A DNA stretch of 64,000 bases from Marasmius tenuissimus (taxonomy: Eukaryota > Basidiomycota > Agaricomycetes > Agaricales > Marasmiaceae), in NCBI GenBank assembly GCA_029532415.1, contig JAQOTA010000054.1, positions 2,790,001-2,854,000 on the forward strand. Reading direction: 5' to 3'. This document shows positions 58,536 through 64,000 of the stretch, one piece after another. The notes under the pieces are model-generated. The model saw nothing but the letters and a program-made list of their open reading frames with translations, did not search any database and was not told the DNA's origin. The first letter of the stretch is position 1; the number at the start of each line of letters is the position of its first letter. A program made the position numbers and the translations under genes.

Positions 58536-59191
58536 TCGTCACTGACGCCGATACGTTGGTTTGACCACCGTCATGAAACTCACCAAAACGTTTGTCGAAA
58601 AGGGTGCCGCAGGTAGTATCCACGTTGAGGATCACGCCGCTGGAACGAAAAAAATGTGACACATGGCTGGGTAAGTCCTTGTCCCAATCCAGGAGCACAT
58701 CAGCCGACTTGTTGCGATTCGATTGCAGTACGATATCCTGGGAGTGGAGAATTTGGTCACGGCGAGGACGGATTCGGAGGCTGCGACGTTGAGTACGACG
58801 AATATTGATGATCGGGACCATGCGTTCATTCTGGGTACCACGAATCCCAACTTTGGAAACCTGAACGAGCTGATGGTTGACGGAGAGAGGGCAGGGAAGA
58901 GTGGGATCGAGTTGCAGAGGATCGAAGGCAAGCAGATCAGGGAGGCTGGGTTGAAGACGTTTGGTGAGGCGCTCCAGAAGTGGGGAACGTCTATTCCGGG
59001 AGAGAAGTGATGTACTTACCCATCAAAGGGTTCGTTTTCTTTTTCTTCTCCTCCTTAGCCTTTTCACTGACGACTTGTTGGCCTTGCAGTGGAGCAGAGC
59101 CAACTACGCCGACAACCTAATCAATACTGTTACTGGAGGTGTGTCGTCGGCTTCTGCTATGGATGCTGGTGTGACAGAGTCCCAGTTTTGA
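58536..59191 (+). pseudogene. Isocitrate lyase pseudogene, internally deleted
   Basis: An independent, older-looking version of the fragment. [14 protein letters not shown] and the Lys-Lys-Cys of the catalytic signature are present, but a one-base shift follows directly (aaaaaaatgtgacac). Then LQYDILGVENLVTARTDSEA, NIDDRDHAFILGTTNPNFGN and LNELMVDGERAGKSGIELQR are open (58720-58920). Sequence then jumps from GEALQKWG to a remnant of the last two exons, [17 protein letters not shown] and VTESQF, with a stop at 59191. About 900 bp present in the other copies are deleted. Because it lacks the KRRGR change, it split from the copies at 10.3 and 50.9 kb before they shared that lesion. Confidence 0.85.
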
Positions 59192-60418
59192 GGAAAGAGG
59201 AAGCTGTAGTGTTGATTGTAGAAATGTTATGAACATATATCATGTATGATAGTGTTTCAGTTTGGAAAGAAAGGTCGACGGTTCAACACTTGTGACTGTT
59301 TATGGCAGGGTGTGGACATTCGACCCGAATGAGATTTGGTCGCAGACGTGGAGTTGAATCATGGAGTGTGGATTGGATTGGAGAAGACGTGGAGAAGATC
59401 ATGGTGGAATAGAGTTCAATCTTTTGACCGTACGGCGTAACTGATCTTGACGCGAGTCGCCGCGCGACGCGCTGGGCCTAGTCCGGACCGATCGGTACGT
59501 GCGCGAGTGCCCTGGCCCCTGACCGAGACCGGTGACCGGTAACAGCTGGTAACCCTCTGTCGACTTTGAATTCTTCGAACTCAGACTTACACCGGAGGCA
59601 CGCACCGTGTGAGCAGACTGTGTACCTAACCGAACAAAGGATGTTTGCTTCGACTTGACTCTTGGCAGAGGAAAAATTCAAAACTCTCAAAGACCTTATA
59701 ACTCTCTTTGTGCACGTTCAAGTCACTCGGCTTGGCACACAGCTGTTCACACCGTGAATACGATCCTGTTCACACGGTGCTACTTACTCAGAGACCACCA
59801 TCATCTGAATCGCGACGCCACCGTTCCTCAGCGCCAACCCCAAAACAAAGATGCTTAGCCTTTGGTGTATTGTCGGTCTCGCCTCAAGCCCAACCTCATT
59901 CAAGGATCTCTAGTCCTGTCGCCGACCATCATACCCCCTGGACGTCCTAAGGGAAAGGAAAGAAAACAAAGCTGGGCTCATCATAAGCCTGTACTTCTGG
60001 TGTACGCTTCGGAGGTCCTAAAACAGACCTGAAAGTGCGTATTATCGCGGAGAAGTGGGGAAGGAGTACGATGTTATTAAGGGGTAGGGCATTGCAGAAC
60101 AAACTGTATCTTATCGTGGCAATGAAAACAAGAAGAACACCCCGAAAGATCGAAAACTTTCCACGAATAAATCAGTAGCGGTATAGTATAGCCGTAGAGA
60201 GCTGTTCTTGAGGTTCTTTGCTGCTCCTCGTTCACCTCCCTCACTTTGGGTTCGCTATCGCTATCAAACCTCTTACTTTTGGTGCGCAGGCTACAAATCC
60301 ATCACAAATCTGAATCTGATAAAGGCATGGCTGTTGCAACCTTTGGAAGTATTTCAACTGACCTTTCTTCATCCCACCCCTCACTTCCTCTTAGAACTAC
60401 AACCGACAGCTCGCAGGA
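59192..60418 (+). other. Spacer and probable promoter of membrane copy G
   Basis: No gene. Contains the CCGGA-type element at 59480 within an imperfect palindrome-rich GC block (59440-59545) and a likely 70-bp intron in the 5' untranslated region at 60325-60394, here with a GC donor (gcatgg). Confidence 0.55.
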
Positions 60419-62020
60419 ATGTCGCTTCTCGCTGCTCTCTCCTACCGACAACTGGACCTAGATTCCACAGCACCGACACCTGTGTGTCGACCAACTCGCA
60501 CTACGGCGGAGATTGTCTGGAGCTGCCTCTCCATGATAATTCTTTGTACCTATACATCCGTTCGCCCCAATGTTCCCAGCGTACCGCGCTCCGGTCATGA
60601 GGCTCTGGTGTACTGGGATAAGGCAAAGATTTTCTTCATCACCCTAATCGCACCCGAGCTCATCGTCCTATGGTCCATCCGTCAATTCTTCGCCGCTCGG
60701 AAGATGGCAAAGGCTTACAGAGGCATGTCATGCAAAGTTTCTTCACATGCTTGGTGCCATGTTAAAATTCTTTTAGATTATGGCTGGACGATGACCCATG
60801 CACTTTTCGCTATCATGGGCGGATTTGCATTGTACGACTCCGAGGGCAATTTTCTTTTTCATCTTTGGGATGAGCGATTCTGCGAACACTTCAGAGAGGC
60901 AATCGATGATGGCGAGTGGGATGGCTTCCGTAAACAGCAGCAAAAACTCGAAGAGTTGCTTCCCCATGGCCGTGATCAGTCGTACTCGGTGAGCATCTCA
61001 TATTGTCTTCTCACAGCTCCGTCTTAATCATGACCCCTGCAGTCTTTACTTGAGTATTGTGTGGCCAACAAAATAATAACCATGACCGAAGACGAGATTC
61101 GGAACCTCGGCCACGCAGATCTCCTTGCTAAAACCATCACGATACTCCAAACACTGTATTTTATTGCGAACTGTATGGCACGGGGAGTCAGCAGGCTCGC
61201 CATAACAGAGCTGGAGTTCTTCACTCTTGGTTTTGCGGCGCTGAACCTCATGAGCTACTCATTTTGGTGGTACAAACCCTTGGGAGTTCGGTATCCCGTC
61301 CGTGTCATGGACAGACCAAAACCCATCTCTCCCAGTCACCTCTCCATCTCTCAGAACCAACATGAGGCTACAAACTGCAGGTTGCTTGGCACAGCCCCTC
61401 CCGTAGCGTCAAGGGCTCCTGGAATATTCCGCGCGTTTTCAGATCGAATCTGGGACGACCACGCCAATGATTGGGATGCTTGGCCCCTTTTGGACCGAAT
61501 GGTAGGGCTGCTCATACTCCCAATCGCGGCCCTCGGCAAATCGTTCGAATACGCCGCGAGGGCCGACAGAGCCAGCAAACCGCAGCCCGAACGTGGAAAT
61601 ATATTCTCAGGCGCTACCAGTGATGAGCACCCACTCACCCATCTTCTAACATACTTCATCGCTGTTATACTTGGCGTATTCCACTGTATCCCGATTATGC
61701 TCAACTACCGGGACTTTCCCGGTCATACCAAGGACCACCATCTTTGGACCGCTTTTGCAATTTGGACAACCGTTCTGCCGTTGGGAATGATAATGATCTT
61801 TCTCCTGTTGGGAGGATTACTCGAAGTCAGCTCAGAGAATCAGGTTCTAAAGCAAATTGTCTTCATCACGGTGATCCTACTTGCCCTCTCGCCCATCCTG
61901 TCATATTCGGCAGCTCGCTTCGCGTTGATGGCGCTGGCGGCTAAGCAATTGACAGACCTTCCGCCTTCCGCGTTGCAGCAAGTCGAGTGGACGACCTTGA
62001 TCCCACATTTTGGTGTCTGA
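60419..62020 (+). CDS. Multi-pass membrane protein family (copy G)
   Basis: Exons 60419-60722, 60777-60988 and 61043-62020, about 497 aa. Intron 1 uses a GC donor (gcatgt...ttag, 54 bp), intron 2 gtgagc...gcag (54 bp). Exon 1: EIVWSCLSMIILCTYTSV and IFFITLIAPELIVLWSIRQF. Exon 2: YGWTMTHALFAIMGGFALYD and FLFHLWDERFCEHF. Exon 3: TEDEIRNLGHADLLAKTITILQ, ELEFFTLGFAALNLMSY, a variable loop, GVFHCIPIMLNYRDFPGHTK, DHHLWTAFAIW, a variable hydrophobic stretch, FALMALAAKQLTDL and WTTLIPHFGV. It pairs with copy E in exons 2 and 3. Function unknown; intact apart from needing GC-AG splicing. Confidence 0.83.
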
Positions 62021-62360
62021 ATATTCGTATTCGGCTATCTGTATGTTACCAAGTACCTATCTATCATCCTACCACTGCAATTAGTATTTATACGTACAGT
62101 ACTAACTGTAGTCATACCAGCAGGAAGCCTGTCAGTGTTGCAATCTGAGTTCCCATGTACTATTGCTAGGTTCTGACTTTGACTCGATTGAAAGATTGTT
62201 TCTGGCCATTAGTTTACTCGCGACGCGTTATCCTGTCTACGATTGAACACCCTTTATTTATACATTATTTAGTTTGGCTATGGTATTGAGGACTACGCAG
62301 CAGAGAGGGTGAAAGGATGGACAAGCTATATATCGTGCAACAGAGCTGGTGCCACGCGTC
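62021..62360. other. 3' flank of copy G
   Basis: Shared family flank; no gene. Confidence 0.6.
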
Positions 62361-62999
62361 GATGGCCTCAAATCATCGTTATCCGATCTGCCCCGCGGAA
62401 GACTACCTGTTGTTGGTCTTCAAGAACCTGATACGCATTTTGTAGGCCTCAAAAGAGTGGAAGTGGCTACACTAGTAGGGGTTGTCCTCATGGGTATTCG
62501 CAGAGTCGCGGAAGGGTTCATTTGGCCCCATGTACATACCCGCAGCCGATTTACAATCTCGCTGCTCGACACTCTAGCTGTGTCCTTTCGAGTAGAGTCA
62601 TCGTGCCTTCGTCCAAAGGTCAGGCGGTCGATTTTCATGGATAGACGGGGGAAAGCGATGATAGAGAAACCATAGGTATAACTTGGGTATAACCATGCGA
62701 CGGACTCCATATCGTGATAGTGATTGGTAACCGCACAATAGTCCAACTATTTCCCATCGAGCTTGCGCATACGGCAACCAGTTTGATACAGAGATCATCA
62801 GAAAGACTAAAGGGGAGATAGATACTTGCGTTGCGCATATTCAACAGCCGTAAAACCCTCATTTCCCTACAAAGTGGCGATGTATAAGATATACGATAAA
62901 ACGAGCAAACCATGGCGATGGGCTAATGGACTTGATGAACTTCGATGTCAGCTGACCTCCATGAAGAGGTAGTGGAAGTGCTTTCTTTGTCGATGAGAC
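62360..62999 (-). pseudogene. FunK1-type kinase C-lobe, cut by copia insertion
   Basis: The minus strand has MESVAWLYP, LYLWFLYHRFPPSIHENRPP and DLWTKAR (62740-62600) and ends with the common block over 62440-62540. Upstream, the match to sister copies stops exactly at gatgagact (62999), where the LTR of a second copia element begins. The kinase 5' part, if it exists, lies beyond the window. The catalytic loop is missing as in the sister copies. Confidence 0.75.
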
Positions 63000-63257
63000 T
63001 GTTGAGGCAGAGGTCCTGCCCACGCAGTGGCAGCATGGGACAGACTAGCTCACCTGGAGATAGGCTTAGAGGCAGCAACAAGAGTAGTAAAAGTACCGGT
63101 ATTGCATGTAGATACAGAGCTACTTATATACTATACAGAGGTGGCTGTATCTTCTATAACAGGAGTGACTAGGAATAGCATAGATCATAGTGAAACAATT
63201 GAAGCATATATGCGGCCTGATACAATGGTCCATATATCCGGTAGTCTGGATTCAACA
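63000..63257 (-). repeat. 3' LTR of a second copia element (258 bp)
   Basis: The plus strand reads TGTTGAGGCAG...GGATTCAACA, so both ends show the inverted TGTTGA/TCAACA termini. It lies directly after the polypurine tract (read on the minus strand) and the RNase H stop of the neighbouring frame. It is unrelated to the 520-bp LTR. The 5 bases before it (gagac) are the expected target duplication, whose partner is outside the window. Confidence 0.8.
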
Positions 63258-63268
63258 CTCCCCCTCGC
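63258..63268 (-). promoter_or_regulatory. Polypurine tract of second copia element
   Basis: ctccccctcgc on the plus strand, i.e. a run of purines directly before the LTR on the minus strand. Confidence 0.75.
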
Positions 63269-63298
63269 TAAGTGCAGCACAAGTAGAGCACGAAGCGT

Positions 63299-64000
63299 CT
63301 ATTCGGATGAATAAAATTCAAGTCCAAGATGTTCTCTAAAAGCGGAGAACTTGACATGTCCCAAATTCTTGGTAAACATGTCCGCAGGATTATAGGCACC
63401 GTCAATAAAGAAAAGATTGACCTTGCGGTCTGAGACACATTCGTGAATGTAATGATAGCGAATATCAATGTGTTTGGTGCAATGTTCTTGAACTGGGTTA
63501 GAGGCAATAGAAATCGAGCCTTGATTATCTCCACATATGGGAACAAGAGTCATATCAATCCCAAGTTCAGAGAGTAATTGTCGAATCCACACAGCCTGAC
63601 GACTACAGTCGGACAGCGCCATGTATTCAGCTTCAGTGAATGAAAGCGCAACAGTCTTCTGGGCGCATGATTGCCAACAGAAGATGCCACCTGCCAATTT
63701 GAAGAAATAGCCCGTGATCGACCGACGCTTGATAGGATCAGCAGCCCAATCAGAATCAGTGAATGCTAATAAACCTCCGTCAGAGGCTCCATCATAGACC
63801 AGTGCATAGTCTGGAGTTCCTGCAAGATAGTGGCAAATATAAAGCACCTTCTTCAGGTGATCCTCCAATGGATTAGCAGAGAATTGAGAAAGCTTTGTAA
63901 CAGCGTAGGCAATATCTGGACGAGTGCCAAGCATGATATACAGAAGCGATCCAATCACTGATTGATATCGAGCGCGACGTTCAGGATCAACAGGACCTTC
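63299..64000 (-). CDS. Second copia element: end of reverse transcriptase and RNase H (partial)
   Basis: Open on the minus strand from the window edge (reading EGPVDPERRARYQSVIGSLL at the start) to a TAG at 63299. It contains MLGTRPDIAYAVTKLSQFSA, the RNase H blocks FTDSDWAADPIKRRSITGYF and ALSFTEAEYMALSDCSRQAVW, CGDNQGSISIASNPVQEHCT with KHIDIRYHYIHE, and DMFTKNLGHVKFSAFREHLG. It is the C-terminus of a Ty1/copia polyprotein, clearly different in sequence from the element at 25.3-39.2 kb. No stop or frameshift is present in the visible 234 codons, so the element may be intact. The 5' part lies beyond the window. Confidence 0.93.
   Translation of the reverse strand, partial: EGPVDPERRARYQSVIGSLLYIMLGTRPDIAYAVTKLSQFSANPLEDHLKKVLYICHYLAGTPDYALVYDGASDGGLLAFTDSDWAADPIKRRSITGYFFKLAGGIFCWQSCAQKTVALSFTEAEYMALSDCSRQAVWIRQLLSELGIDMTLVPICGDNQGSISIASNPVQEHCTKHIDIRYHYIHECVSDRKVNLFFIDGAYNPADMFTKNLGHVKFSAFREHLGLEFYSSE

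Overview
The window looks like a gene-poor, repeat-rich stretch of a basidiomycete (probably Agaricomycete) genome. The signs are short introns of 50-57 bp, many decayed copies of the fungal FunK1-type protein kinase, a multigene family of multi-pass membrane proteins of a kind I know only from basidiomycetes, and Ty1/copia and Ty3/gypsy-type retroelement sequence. No tRNA or rRNA gene, CRISPR array or bacterial-type operon was seen. The species cannot be named from the sequence.

Most of the window is a degenerate array of one ancestral segment. In the usual orientation a unit reads: a 3' fragment of an isocitrate lyase gene (+), a spacer of about 1 kb, a three-exon membrane-protein gene (+), and a FunK1 kinase pseudogene (-), often followed by a second copy of the kinase 5' end. 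Two units carry an ALG7-like pseudogene (UDP-GlcNAc:dolichyl-phosphate GlcNAc-1-phosphate transferase) where the others carry isocitrate lyase. Only the membrane-protein genes look able to make a protein: copies at 12.7-14.3, 45.7-47.3, 53.2-54.8 and 60.4-62.0 kb are intact with introns removed, the copy at 17.6-19.3 kb has a damaged splice donor, and copies at 6.3-6.6 and 40.3-40.6 kb are 3' remnants.

Layout: 1-1.3 kb, gag-like reading frames of a Ty3/gypsy-type element (-). 1.9-2.25 kb, the charged C-terminal exon of an unknown gene. 2.6-2.9 kb, an 82-bp tandem repeat. 2.9-5.75 kb, one array unit in inverted orientation. 5.75-6.27 kb, a solo LTR exactly at the junction. 6.27-25.33 kb, array units in normal orientation. 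25.335-39.245 kb, a young copia element with identical-looking 520-bp LTRs and a TTCTC target duplication, itself split inside its reverse transcriptase region by a 4.7-kb insertion of unknown nature (32.65-37.38 kb). 39.25-63.0 kb, further array units. 63.0-64.0 kb, the 3' end of a second, different copia element (-) that has cut the last kinase copy.

The most interesting points are lesions shared between copies, which show that pseudogenes were already dead when the array amplified; GT/GC variation at donor sites of the membrane family; an LTR without target duplication at an inversion breakpoint; a copia element whose primer site matches the anticodon arm of initiator tRNA-Met; and an extra region of about 800 codons between Gag and protease in that element.
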